A stretch of DNA of 44,918 nt from Herbiconiux sp. (GTDB taxonomy: Bacteria; Actinomycetota; Actinomycetes; Actinomycetales; Microbacteriaceae): NCBI RefSeq assembly GCF_023264895.1, contig NZ_JAHFUY010000035.1:1-44918 (forward strand), in the 5' to 3' direction. The position numbers and the translations under genes were made by a program. Each line of letters starts with the position of its first letter. Position 1 is the stretch's first letter. Positions 34,336-42,050 of the stretch are shown here, one piece after another. The notes beneath the pieces were generated by a model. It saw only the letters and a list, made by a program, of their open reading frames with translations. It was not told where the DNA came from and did not search any database.

Positions 34336-34733
34336 GGGGATGATCGGTTTCGACATCGCCTGCGAAACCACGAGAAGCGGGTCGAGGATGCGGGGTTATC
34401 TCGTTAACGCCCTCCGCAAAACATAAGTGCCAATTCAAACAGCACTGTTGCGGCCAAGAAGGCCACCTTCGCTCTCGCAGCGTAGGTCTTCCTTCTAGCT
34501 AATTAGCAACTGTCGGTCCGGGAATGCTCTCTACCCGGGTTCCGGCATTATCTAGAGAGATTGCTGCGTGACTGTGTCTCAGGGTCACGCGGGACTTGCA
34601 CTGTGGCTGGGCCCGTCGACCTAGGTGCCTGTAGCAAAGGTCGGGGCCGAGCAGAACGTCTGTACAGGCTACGCCCGTAGAAGGCGTGGAATCACAGCGA
34701 TGGACGGGGGTTCAATTCCCCCCATCTCCACCA
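34336..34733 (+). ncRNA. ssrA: Transfer-messenger RNA (tmRNA)
   Basis: This 398-nt RNA rescues stalled ribosomes and tags incomplete proteins for degradation. The 5' GGGGATG pairs with the 3' CATCTCC (one G-U), followed by discriminator A and an encoded CCA. The 3' T-arm reads GGGGGTTCAATTCCCCC, and pseudoknot-type helices fill the centre. The resume codon and tag run from 34429 to 34485 and encode ANSNSTVAAKKATFALAA before TAG; the alanine-rich FALAA end matches actinobacterial degradation tags. The partner smpB is nearby. Confidence 0.97.
34429..34485 (+). other. tmRNA tag-peptide reading frame
   Basis: The resume codon GCC begins 18 codons ending in TAG. The encoded tag is ANSNSTVAAKKATFALAA, with a hydrophobic LAA end recognised by ClpXP-type proteases. 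The exact resume codon is inferred from the tag's usual alanine start. Confidence 0.85.
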
Positions 34734-34735
34734 TC

Positions 34736-34749
34736 GGTCGTCGTCGCAC
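34736..34749 (+). repeat. Right complementary arm of the pre-tmRNA
   Basis: GGTCGTCGTCGCAC begins 2 bases after the encoded CCA of tmRNA and pairs perfectly with 34317-34330. Confidence 0.9.
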
Positions 34750-34758
34750 TCTCTTGCC

Positions 34759-34776
34759 GCGCGGGTCTGCCCGCGC
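34759..34776 (+). terminator. Probable ssrA terminator hairpin
   Basis: GCGCGGG and CCCGCGC flank the loop TCTG, 26 bases after the end of tmRNA. There is no T run, as is common in GC-rich actinobacteria. Confidence 0.5.
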
Positions 34777-34802
34777 CTCCGCTCCCGCTTCCGCTTCGGC
34801 GG

Positions 34803-35303
34803 TCAGGAGTCGAGTGCCACCGGCATGTCGTAGGGCGGCCGGCGCAGTTTCGGATCCTGTTCGCGGAGGCGCTGCAGGAACACCGCCACGACCGGCAGCT
34901 CGTCGTCGGACAGGTGGGCCGCGAACTCCTCGCGCACCACGCGGAGCACCTCGGCGGTGGCTCGCTCGAACGCGCGCGACCCCTCGATGGTGGGCCGCAC
35001 GAGGATGACGCGGCGGTCGTCGGTGGACTGCTCCCGCTCGATCAGGCCGCCGCGCTGCATGGCGGCCACGAGCTTCGAGGCCGAGCCGCTGCTGTAGAGG
35101 AGCGTGCGGGTGAGATCGCCGATCGAGAGGGCGGAGCCCGGCTCGGCGTTCAGGTTGTAGAGCACGTCGTACTGGGCCCAGGTGAGCCCGGCCTCCTTGC
35201 GGATGGAGTGCTCGATCAGCCGCATCACCCTCGTGTGCGCGAGCACGAAGTCGGCCCAGACCGAGAACTGACGGGCATCCAGCGACGGTGCGGAATCGTT
35301 CAT
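34803..35303 (-). CDS. MarR-family transcriptional regulator
   Basis: This 166-residue protein has the MarR winged-helix core: LTWAQYDVLYNLNAEPGSALSIGDLTRTLLYSSGSASKLVAAMQRGGLIER followed by the wing DRRVILVRPT, flanked by dimerisation helices. These proteins usually repress efflux or detoxification genes and respond to phenolic or oxidised ligands. TAGAGT at 35311-35316 ends 7 bases before the ATG. That box shares its TAG with the stop codon of the upstream histidine phosphatase gene, so it can be expressed both from its own promoter and by read-through. Confidence 0.9.
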   Translation of the reverse strand: MNDSAPSLDARQFSVWADFVLAHTRVMRLIEHSIRKEAGLTWAQYDVLYNLNAEPGSALSIGDLTRTLLYSSGSASKLVAAMQRGGLIEREQSTDDRRVILVRPTIEGSRAFERATAEVLRVVREEFAAHLSDDELPVVAVFLQRLREQDPKLRRPPYDMPVALDS

Positions 35304-35310
35304 CGTTCCG

Positions 35311-35316
35311 ACTCTA
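35311..35316 (-). promoter_or_regulatory. -10 element TAGAGT for marR, overlapping the upstream stop
   Basis: The TAG stop of the histidine phosphatase gene forms the first half of TAGAGT, which ends 7 bases before the MarR ATG. Confidence 0.5.
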
Positions 35317-35976
35317 GTGCCCGAGCGGTTCCCCGGTGGGGTCGGGGGCCGCGGCGTCGTCGAGTGCCTCGCCGCCGAGGGGCTCGCCCTGCCACGTCGT
35401 CGCGAGCCACCCCTCCGGCGGCGATCCCTCGAGCACCACGATGCCCGTGTTCTCGAGTCCGTGTGAGCGGCTGAAGTCGGCGTCGAGGTTGGACGACGAC
35501 CACGACGCCCAGGTGCGGATGGCGGCGCCGTGGCTGAACACCGCGACCGTGCCGTCCGGATGCGCGGCGGCGAGCTCCCGGATGACGCCGTCGTAGCGCG
35601 CGAAGAACTCCTCGCCGCTCTCGCCCCCCGGCATGCGGCCCGAGAGGTCGTGCCACCAGCCCATCAGGGTGCCGAGGTAGGTGGAGACGGCCTCGTGGTC
35701 GGTGCGCTGCTCGAGGTCACCCGCGGTGATCTCCCTGAGTCCCGGATGCTCGACGGGCACGAGGCCGCGCTCGGCCGCGAGGGGAGCGGCGGTCTCGTGG
35801 GTGCGCTGCATGGTCGACACGGCGATCGCGTCGATCCGCTCACCGGTGAGTGCGGCCGGCACGGCCGAGGCTTGAGTGCGGCCGAGGGCGGTGAGGCCGG
35901 GGCCGGGGATCGCGGTGCCGAGGGCCCCGCGCACGTTGTCGATGGTCTGGCCGTGACGGATCAGGAGGAGTCGCAT
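35314..35976 (-). CDS. Histidine phosphatase family protein
   Basis: This 220-residue protein opens with the phosphoglycerate-mutase-like RHG motif in LLIRHGQTIDN, where the histidine is phosphorylated. A second catalytic histidine is in VAVFSHGAAIRTW, with Glu in LREITAGDLEQR and Arg in STMQRTHETA. It belongs to the two-histidine (branch 1) superfamily, so it is probably a phosphatase of a small metabolite. The start ATG is 7 bases after a TAGGCT box at 35984-35989. It is divergent from the META lipoprotein gene. Confidence 0.88.
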   Translation of the reverse strand: MRLLLIRHGQTIDNVRGALGTAIPGPGLTALGRTQASAVPAALTGERIDAIAVSTMQRTHETAAPLAAERGLVPVEHPGLREITAGDLEQRTDHEAVSTYLGTLMGWWHDLSGRMPGGESGEEFFARYDGVIRELAAAHPDGTVAVFSHGAAIRTWASWSSSNLDADFSRSHGLENTGIVVLEGSPPEGWLATTWQGEPLGGEALDDAAAPDPTGEPLGH

Positions 35977-35983
35977 TCCGTCC

Positions 35984-35989
35984 AGCCTA
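35984..35989 (-). promoter_or_regulatory. -10 element TAGGCT, leaderless start
   Basis: TAGGCT ends 7 bases before the histidine phosphatase ATG on the minus strand. Confidence 0.5.
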
Positions 35990-36025
35990 TGTTGCTAGCG
36001 TGGTCGGTGATCAGAGGAGAACCAC

Positions 36026-36472
36026 ATGACATCCGGAATCATCCGCAGATCAGTGATCGCCATCGGCATCGGCCTCGTGGCCACCGCCCTCACCGCGTGT
36101 GCGTCGAGCGGCGCGGCGGGAGGGCCGGGCACCCCGGCCACCGAATCGGACCTCGTCGGCTCCTGGGTGACCGGCGAGACGTACGCCACGGCTCCGAACG
36201 AGCCCTACCTCACCTTCGCCGATGACGGCTCCTGGAAGGGCTCGGACGGCTGCAACGGGGGCGCAGGCTCGTGGAGCGTCGGCTCGGACGGCGCGGTCAC
36301 GGCCACCGCTTCAGGCTTCAGCACTCTCATCGGCTGCGAGGGGGCGCCGCTGCCGAAGTACCTCACCAGCTCTCGCGCGGCCTATCTCGACGGCGACTCC
36401 CTCGTGCTCGCCGACGAGGCGGGCGAGACCCTCGTGACCCTGGTGCCGGCGCCAGAGGGAACTATCGAATAA
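36026..36472 (+). CDS. META/HslJ-like lipoprotein
   Basis: This 148-residue protein has an N-terminal hydrophobic signal ending in the lipobox LTAC (Cys about 25), so it should be anchored to the outer face of the membrane. The mature part has LVGSWVTGE, YLTFADDGSWKGSDGCNGGAGSW and a strand-rich C-terminus, typical of META/HslJ-like domains. Two cysteines in GCNGG and IGCEGA could form a disulfide. The function of these domains is unclear, though some relate to stress or secretion. The leader has AGAGGAGA before the ATG. Confidence 0.85.
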   Translation: MTSGIIRRSVIAIGIGLVATALTACASSGAAGGPGTPATESDLVGSWVTGETYATAPNEPYLTFADDGSWKGSDGCNGGAGSWSVGSDGAVTATASGFSTLIGCEGAPLPKYLTSSRAAYLDGDSLVLADEAGETLVTLVPAPEGTIE

Positions 36473-36486
36473 TCGTCAGCTCTCTG

Positions 36487-36516
36487 TATGATCGTCGTTG
36501 CTGAGGCATTCTCAGC
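36487..36516 (+). promoter_or_regulatory. TATGAT -10 box and hairpin GCTGAG-GCATT-CTCAGC
   Basis: TATGAT (36487-36492) would start transcription near 36499. The perfect 6-bp inverted repeat at 36500-36516 lies exactly at that start and could be an operator or a 5' stabilising hairpin for the protease transcript. Confidence 0.4.
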
Positions 36517-36538
36517 AGCTTCGATCGGAGGAGAGCCC

Positions 36539-38053
36539 ATGTCCCGACCCTCGACATCCCGGGTGGCCGTCTCGCGCACGTCGGCCGCCGTCGCACTTCT
36601 CACGGTGAGCGCCGTGCTGAGCGGATGCTCCGGCGGCGGGCAGAGCGGTGCAGCCGGTTTCGACGCGGTGCAGTCCGCCACCATCCGGATCGAGGCTGGG
36701 GGCACGTTCGCCGATCCGGAGGACGGCGCCTCGGCCGAGCAGGCGGGCACCGGATCGGGCTTCCTCATCTCGGCCGACGGCCTCGCCGTCACGAACAATC
36801 ACGTCGTCGCCGGTGCCGGCACCATGAGCGTGCAGGTCGGCGGGGCGGACGGGGCGCACGATGCCGAGATCCTCGGTTCGTCCGAGTGCCTCGACCTCGC
36901 GGTCGTGCGGGTCGACGGGGAGGGTTTCCCGTTCCTCGGCTGGCAGGAGGGCGAGATCGCCACCGGCGAGCAGGTCTACGCGGCGGGCTTCCCGCTCGGC
37001 GATCCGGACTTCACGCTCACCCAGGGGATCGTGTCGAAGAACGACACCGCGGGGGAGTCGGCCTGGGCCTCGCTCGACCACGTGATCGAGCACGACGCGA
37101 AGATCCGCCCCGGCAACTCCGGCGGCCCGCTCGTGAACGCCGACGGCGAGGTCGTGGGCGTCAACTACGCGAGCATCGGCGAGCTCGACTCGAACTTCGC
37201 CATCCACCGCGACGAGGCGCAGAAGGTGCTGAAGCGGCTGATCGCGGGGGAGGACGTCGAGAGCCTGGGGGTGAACGCGCAGGCGCTGCCACCGCAGGAG
37301 GACGGCGCGGTCGGCGTCTGGGTGAGCTCCGTGAAGGCCGGCTCCCCGGCCGACGGCGCGGGCATCCTCCCGGGCGACCTGCTGCTCCGCATGGCCGGCA
37401 CCAGCCTCGCCGAGGAGGGCACGCTCGAGGAGTACTGCGACGTGATCCGCACCCAGGGCGCCGACGGCACGATCGACGTCGACGTCTACCGGCCCTCGGA
37501 AGACGCGCTCTACCGCGGCCAGTTCAACGGCAAGCCGCTCGAGGCCGTGGAGGTGCCCGGCATCGGCAGCGTGACGGGCGACGACGACCGGCCCTACGTC
37601 ACGGTGACCGACGACTCCGGAGTGCTGAGCGTCGATGTGCCGGCCGACTGGGCCGACGTCGACGGGAGCCCGTTCACCGGCATCGGCGGTCACGAGTTCC
37701 TCGACGTGCGGGCGAGCACCGACCTCGCGCAGTTCGAGGAGTCCTGGGCCACCTCGGGGGTCACGGTGTCGGCGGCCCCCGCCGCCCCCGACCTCACGCC
37801 CGAGGCCGTCTTCGCGTCGCTCACCTCGCTCACCGGTCAGTGCACGCCGGTGACCGAGGACGCCTACTCGGACGGCGTCTACGAGGGCCGCTACCAGTAC
37901 TTCTCGGCCTGCGGTGGCACGAGCGACTACGTGGTCGTGGCGGCGCAGCCCGCCGACGGCAGCTTCGTGATCGTGGTGACGGTCACGATCGCCGCCGAGA
38001 GCGACCTGCCGGCCATCGAGCAGGTGATGGGCAGCTTCGCGGCCGACCTCTGA
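36539..38053 (+). CDS. Trypsin-like serine protease with PDZ domain, lipoprotein
   Basis: This 504-residue secreted protease has a signal peptide ending in the lipobox LSGC near residue 29. The catalytic triad is visible: His in VTNNHVVAG, Asp in LDLAVVRVDG, and Ser in RPGNSGGPLVN, as in HtrA/S1C proteases. A PDZ domain follows with VWVSSVKAGSPADGAGILPGDLLLRMAG. The last ~170 residues are an extra domain with two cysteines, absent from simple HtrA proteins and unrecognised. GGAGGA precedes the chosen ATG. It probably degrades or folds proteins outside the membrane. Confidence 0.9.
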   Translation: MSRPSTSRVAVSRTSAAVALLTVSAVLSGCSGGGQSGAAGFDAVQSATIRIEAGGTFADPEDGASAEQAGTGSGFLISADGLAVTNNHVVAGAGTMSVQVGGADGAHDAEILGSSECLDLAVVRVDGEGFPFLGWQEGEIATGEQVYAAGFPLGDPDFTLTQGIVSKNDTAGESAWASLDHVIEHDAKIRPGNSGGPLVNADGEVVGVNYASIGELDSNFAIHRDEAQKVLKRLIAGEDVESLGVNAQALPPQEDGAVGVWVSSVKAGSPADGAGILPGDLLLRMAGTSLAEEGTLEEYCDVIRTQGADGTIDVDVYRPSEDALYRGQFNGKPLEAVEVPGIGSVTGDDDRPYVTVTDDSGVLSVDVPADWADVDGSPFTGIGGHEFLDVRASTDLAQFEESWATSGVTVSAAPAAPDLTPEAVFASLTSLTGQCTPVTEDAYSDGVYEGRYQYFSACGGTSDYVVVAAQPADGSFVIVVTVTIAAESDLPAIEQVMGSFAADL

Positions 38054-38085
38054 TCGAGGTCGGCCGGCTCACGGCCGGTGCCGGG

Positions 38086-38607
38086 TCAGATCCCGGCGCC
38101 GGCGAGCGATCCGGTGGTCTTGCCGTTGGGGTCGCCCACGATGCACGAGACCAGGCGGTCGTCGCCCTGGGTCCACGACTCCTCGGTGGGGGAGAAGTAG
38201 GTGTAGCCGAGCATCGACTCGTCGTAGGAGATCCCCACGAACGGCTCGAACTCCGCGAGGCACTTCTCCTCCGCCTCGGCGTCGATGGCCTCCATGCCGG
38301 GGAACTCCTCGCCCGCCACCTCGAACTCGGAGTAGACCTCGAAGTCGTGCTCGTCGGCGCAGTCGACGATCGGCACCTCGGTGACCTCCTCGGCTGCCGT
38401 GTCGTTCAGGCAGTCGCCCACCGCGAGGGTGAAGACGTCGGTGTCGGTCTGGTCGATCTCCTCGCCGGTGGCCGAGTCGGTGGCCGGCGGCGCGGAGGGC
38501 GGGAAGAGGGCCGAGCAGCCGCCGAGCGCGAGCCCGAGGGCGAGCAGGGCGGCGGAGGACAGGATCGTGGTGGTGGCGCGGACCTTCGTGCCGGAGAGCT
38601 TCGTCAT
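38086..38607 (-). CDS. Septum-formation-type lipoprotein
   Basis: This 173-residue protein has an N-terminal signal with lipobox LGGC near residue 31, then a Pro/Thr-rich linker. The extracytoplasmic domain shows VGDCLND, VPIVDCADEHDFEVY, KCLAEFEPFVG and DDRLVSCIVGD. The paired cysteines and EHD motif are typical of the actinobacterial septum-formation domain, known from proteins near division sites. The name is historical, and its direct role in division is not certain. It follows hisN with a 4-bp gap. Confidence 0.85.
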   Translation of the reverse strand: MTKLSGTKVRATTTILSSAALLALGLALGGCSALFPPSAPPATDSATGEEIDQTDTDVFTLAVGDCLNDTAAEEVTEVPIVDCADEHDFEVYSEFEVAGEEFPGMEAIDAEAEEKCLAEFEPFVGISYDESMLGYTYFSPTEESWTQGDDRLVSCIVGDPNGKTTGSLAGAGI

Positions 38608-38611
38608 GCGC

Positions 38612-39487
38612 TCAATCCTGGCCCCGTTCGCGCGAGATGAGCGACAGGGCGGCCCCGTGCAGGTGGCCGTTGGTGGCGAGAGCACTGCCGCTCCACGGTC
38701 CCGGCACGCCGTCGACCGAGCTGAACCGGCCTCCGGCCTCCTCGACGATCGGCACGAGCGCCGCCATGTCGTAGGGCTGCAGGTCGAACTCGGCCGCGAT
38801 CTCGAGCTGCCCCTCGGCCACCATCATGTACGACCACATCTCGCCGTAGGCCCGGGTGCGCCAGACCTCCCGGGTCAGCGCGGTGAGCTCGGCCAGCCGG
38901 CCCGCTTCGTCCCAGCCCTTGAAGCTGTTGTAGCTGAGGGAGGCGTCGGCGAGCTCGGCGATACCCGAGACCCGGAGTTCCCGCACCTCGTCGGGGCCCC
39001 CGTCGAGCACGTCGGTCGTGAAGGCCCCGAGCCCGCGGGCGGCCCACCAGCGGCGGCCGAGGGCAGGGGCGCTCACGACACCCACCACCGGAACACCGTT
39101 GACCGCGAGCGCGATGAGCGTCGCCCAGACCGGCACGCCGCGCATGAAGTTGGCGGTGCCGTCGATCGGGTCGATGATCCACTGGCGGGATGATCCGGAT
39201 GCGTCGCCTCCCGCCTCCTCCCCGAACTCCTCGCCCAGGATGCCGTCTCCCGGTCGGGTGGCGGCGAGAACGGCGCGGAGGGCCTCCTCGACGGCGCGGT
39301 CGGCATCCGTCACCGGGGTGCGGTCGGGCTTCGCCGTGACGTGCAGGTCGAACGCGCGGAAGCGGCTCCGTGAGATCGAGTCGGCGTGGTCGGCCAGCCG
39401 GAGCGCCAGATCGAGGTCGTCGGCGACGTCGTGCGCGAAATCGTGCTCGGCATCCGGGGCGGAGGTGTGGTCGTTGTCCTGGGTCAC
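38612..39487 (-). CDS. hisN: Histidinol-phosphatase, inositol monophosphatase family
   Basis: This 291-residue Mg-dependent phosphatase carries the family motifs GILGEEFGEE, WIIDPIDGTANFMRGVP (metal-binding Asp-Pro-Ile-Asp-Gly) and late PYDMAALVPIVEEAGG. In actinobacteria the gene at this position beside rsgA and aroA is HisN, which removes phosphate from histidinol phosphate in histidine synthesis; an inositol- or other sugar-phosphate substrate cannot be excluded. The GTG start is 6 bases after a TAGCCT box that overlaps the rsgA stop codon, so it has its own promoter as well as operon read-through. Confidence 0.88.
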   Translation of the reverse strand: MTQDNDHTSAPDAEHDFAHDVADDLDLALRLADHADSISRSRFRAFDLHVTAKPDRTPVTDADRAVEEALRAVLAATRPGDGILGEEFGEEAGGDASGSSRQWIIDPIDGTANFMRGVPVWATLIALAVNGVPVVGVVSAPALGRRWWAARGLGAFTTDVLDGGPDEVRELRVSGIAELADASLSYNSFKGWDEAGRLAELTALTREVWRTRAYGEMWSYMMVAEGQLEIAAEFDLQPYDMAALVPIVEEAGGRFSSVDGVPGPWSGSALATNGHLHGAALSLISRERGQD

Positions 39488-39493
39488 CGATCC

Positions 39494-39499
39494 AGGCTA
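39494..39499 (-). promoter_or_regulatory. -10 element TAGCCT for hisN, overlapping the rsgA stop
   Basis: The TAG stop of rsgA is the first half of TAGCCT, which ends 6 bases before the hisN GTG. Confidence 0.5.
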
Positions 39500-40573
39500 G
39501 CGCGCACCCGCCGGGCCCGAGGGCCCCGTCGTGTCGAGCAGCTTCTGCAGCGAGTGCAGCCGGGCGCGGCCGCTCTCGCCGAGCTCGCCGGCCTCCACCC
39601 GGTCGACGATCTCCCAGTCATGCGCCTCGGTGAGCGGGATGCCCCCGGGCGGCGGGCCCTCGGGCAGATGCGCGGTGGCCACGAACGAGCGCAGGATGTT
39701 GGCCGGATCGACGTGCCCGAGACCGAACGAGCGCACACCGGGGGTGTCGATGATCCAGCCCGTGCGGCCGTCGGCCGAGTGCAGCCGGAGGCACACGGTG
39801 GAGGAGGAGGTGTGGCGGCCGCGACCGGTGACGGTGTTGACCACGCCGGTGGCCCGATCCGCCCCCGGCACGAGTGCGTTCACGAGCGTCGACTTGCCGA
39901 CACCCGAGTGACCGACCGTCACCGTGCTCTTTCCCACGAGCAGCTCGGTCAGCTCGTCGACGGGCACGTCGTCGCGCGACAGGGTCACGACGCGGATGTC
40001 GAGGGCCGCGAACTCGGAGAGCAGCTCGGCGGGATCGGCGAGATCGGTCTTGGTGATGCAGAGGATGGGGGTGACCCCGGCGTCGAACGCGGCCACGAGG
40101 TAGCGGTCGATGAGCCGGGCACGCGGCTCGGGGTTCGCGGCGGCGACCACGATCAGCATCTGGTCGGCGTTGGCCACGATCACCCGCTCCACGGCGTCGG
40201 AGTCGTCGGCGCTGCGGCGGAGCAGGGTGGTGCGCTCCTGCACGCGGACAACCCGGGCGAGCGATCCGGACTCGCCGCTGGTGTCGCCTACCACGTCGAC
40301 GCGGTCGCCCGTGACGATCGCGGTGCGGCCGAGCTCCCGGGCCCTGGACGCGGCCACGGCGTGCTCCTCGGGCGTGTCCTCGCCGATCAGCACCGTGAAG
40401 CGGCCGCGGTCGACGGTCATCACGCGACCGGCGACCGCGTCGTCGTGGCTCGGCCGGGTCTTCGTGCGCGGACGGTTGGCCTTGGGGTTCGGGCGCGTGC
40501 GGATCGACGACTCGTCGAAGCCGTCGTACTCGCCCTCGTCGTCGTCGCCGTCGACGTCGCTCCACCAGCTCAT
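39497..40573 (-). CDS. rsgA: Ribosome small-subunit GTPase RsgA
   Basis: This 358-residue circularly permuted GTPase helps mature the 30S subunit. The N-terminal OB-like domain includes GRFTVLIGED. The permuted G motifs then appear as TKTDLADP (G4) before GHSGVGKSTLVNAL (G1) and DTPGVRSFGL (G3). The usual C-terminal zinc knuckle (Cys/His cluster) is not visible; the region reads FVATAHLPEGPPPGGIPL instead. It starts 10 bp after aroA and is cotranscribed with it, with hisN next. This aroA-rsgA order beside the sigma factor is common in actinobacteria. Confidence 0.92.
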   Translation of the reverse strand: MSWWSDVDGDDDEGEYDGFDESSIRTRPNPKANRPRTKTRPSHDDAVAGRVMTVDRGRFTVLIGEDTPEEHAVAASRARELGRTAIVTGDRVDVVGDTSGESGSLARVVRVQERTTLLRRSADDSDAVERVIVANADQMLIVVAAANPEPRARLIDRYLVAAFDAGVTPILCITKTDLADPAELLSEFAALDIRVVTLSRDDVPVDELTELLVGKSTVTVGHSGVGKSTLVNALVPGADRATGVVNTVTGRGRHTSSSTVCLRLHSADGRTGWIIDTPGVRSFGLGHVDPANILRSFVATAHLPEGPPPGGIPLTEAHDWEIVDRVEAGELGESGRARLHSLQKLLDTTGPSGPAGAR

Positions 40574-40583
40574 CGGCGAGCCC

Positions 40584-41942
40584 TCAGGCGCCCGCCGCGA
40601 GGAGCCCGTGCCAGAGCTCCGGGAACTGCGGGAGGGTCTTGGCCGTGGTCGCGATGTCCTCCACGAGCACGCCGTCGACCGCGAGGCCGATCAGGGCGCC
40701 CGCCGTGGCCATCCGGTGATCGGCGTAGCTCGACCACAGGCCGCCGTGCAGCGGTCGCGGGGTGATCGCCAGACCGTCGGGGAGCTCGGTGACCTCGCCG
40801 CCCAGGTTGTTGATCTCGGTCGCGAGGGCCGCGAGCCGGTCGGTCTCGTGGTGGCGGATGTGGCCGATGCCGGTGATCTCGCTCGGCTCGTCGGCGAGGG
40901 CGGCGAGAGCCACGAGCGGGGGAGCGAGCTCCCCTCCCGTCGAGAGGTCGATCGAGACGCCGCGGATGCGGTCGCCCCCCGTGACCGTCAGACGGTCGCC
41001 GTCGAGCTCGACGGTGGCGCCGAACAGCGGCAGCAGCTCGGCGAGGTCGGCCCCGACCTGGGTGGTCGACGACGGCCAGCCCGTGATCGTGACCGAGCCG
41101 CCCGTGACGAGTGCCGCCGCGAGGAACGGTGCCGCATTCGACAGGTCGGGCTCGATGGCCACGTCGGCGCCGGTGATGGCCCCGGGCTGAACGCTCCAGA
41201 AGCCCGGCTCGTTCGATACGGCCTGCACACCGCGGGCCCGGATGGCGGCGAGCGTCATCTCGATGTGCGGCTGGCTGGGCAGGCGGTCGCCCTGGTGCCG
41301 GAGCTCGAGGCCCTCGTCGAAGCGTGCAGCGGCCAGCAGCAGTCCGCTCACGAACTGGCTCGAGGAGGAGGCGTCGATGGAGAGGGCGCCACCGCGGATG
41401 CGGCCGCTCCCGTGCACGGTGAACGGCAGGGCGGCCCGGCCGTCGTCCCCGATGTCGACACCCAGGTCGCGGAGCGAGCTGATGGTCGTGGACATGGGGC
41501 GGCGACGCGCTCCCTCGTCACCGTCGAACGTGGTGGGACCGAGGGCGAGAGCGGCCACGGGGGGAAGGAAGCGCATGACGGTGCCGGCGAGGCCGCAGTC
41601 GATCGTGGTGCTGCCGACGAGCTCCTCGGCGGGCGTGATCCGGAGGTCGGGACCGAAGCCGCCCGACCCGTCGACCTCCTCGATCGTGGTGCCGAGCGAG
41701 CGGAGCGCCTCGACCATGAGGTCGCTGTCGCGGGAGTGCAGGGGGGCGCGCAGGATCGACGGTGCGTCGGCGAGGGCCGAGAGCACGAGCTCACGGTTGG
41801 TGAGCGACTTCGAGCCGGGCAGGGAGACGACGGCGTGGATCGGTGCGGTCGCACGGGGAGCCGGCCAGTGCTCGTCGTGCGCCACCGGGGCGTCGTCGCC
41901 GTAGGGGTTGAACTGCGGCACGGAATATCTCGAAACAGGCAT
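40584..41942 (-). CDS. aroA: 3-phosphoshikimate 1-carboxyvinyltransferase (EPSP synthase)
   Basis: This 452-residue enzyme joins shikimate-3-phosphate and PEP in aromatic amino acid synthesis. Motifs include LPGSKSLTNRELVLSALA with the active-site Lys, GLAGTVMRFLPPVAAL, SSSSQFVSGLLLAAARF, and the late YADHRMATAGALIGLAV. The ATG is 8 bases after a TACTCT box at 41951-41956 on this strand. That promoter overlaps the sigR upstream promoter, so the two genes are in mutual competition. It leads the aroA-rsgA(-hisN) unit. Confidence 0.96.
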   Translation of the reverse strand: MPVSRYSVPQFNPYGDDAPVAHDEHWPAPRATAPIHAVVSLPGSKSLTNRELVLSALADAPSILRAPLHSRDSDLMVEALRSLGTTIEEVDGSGGFGPDLRITPAEELVGSTTIDCGLAGTVMRFLPPVAALALGPTTFDGDEGARRRPMSTTISSLRDLGVDIGDDGRAALPFTVHGSGRIRGGALSIDASSSSQFVSGLLLAAARFDEGLELRHQGDRLPSQPHIEMTLAAIRARGVQAVSNEPGFWSVQPGAITGADVAIEPDLSNAAPFLAAALVTGGSVTITGWPSSTTQVGADLAELLPLFGATVELDGDRLTVTGGDRIRGVSIDLSTGGELAPPLVALAALADEPSEITGIGHIRHHETDRLAALATEINNLGGEVTELPDGLAITPRPLHGGLWSSYADHRMATAGALIGLAVDGVLVEDIATTAKTLPQFPELWHGLLAAGA

Positions 41943-41947
41943 CGGTT
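41922..41947 (+). promoter_or_regulatory. SigR-type promoter GGAAT-N18-GTT upstream of sigR
   Basis: GGAAT (41922-41926) and GTT (41945-41947) are exactly 18 bases apart, the consensus of SigR/SigH-dependent promoters in actinobacteria. It lies inside the 5' end of the divergent aroA gene. It would drive a transcript including the GGAGGA site and TTG at 41988, giving a longer sigma factor. Confidence 0.75.
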
Positions 41948-41950
41948 ATC

Positions 41951-41956
41951 AGAGTA
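41951..41956 (-). promoter_or_regulatory. -10 element TACTCT for aroA, leaderless start
   Basis: TACTCT ends 8 bases before the aroA ATG and overlaps the initiation region of the sigR upstream promoter. Confidence 0.45.
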
Positions 41957-42036
41957 GTCGGACGACGGATTCTTGGAGGAACAGCGCTTGACGGCAACTG
42001 CAGTACTGAACCCACCGGAGCTCGCGGCCCCGGTCG

Positions 42037-42042
42037 TAGACT
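42037..42042 (+). promoter_or_regulatory. -10 element TAGACT for sigR, leaderless start
   Basis: TAGACT ends 8 bases before the ATG at 42051 and would drive the shorter sigma factor constitutively. Confidence 0.5.
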
Positions 42043-42050
42043 TGGGCTCG

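Noticed and set aside
34520..34560. GGGAAT in the tmRNA region as a SigR promoter
   Set aside because: The following GTT is only about 13 bases away, and the sequence is inside a tmRNA pseudoknot.
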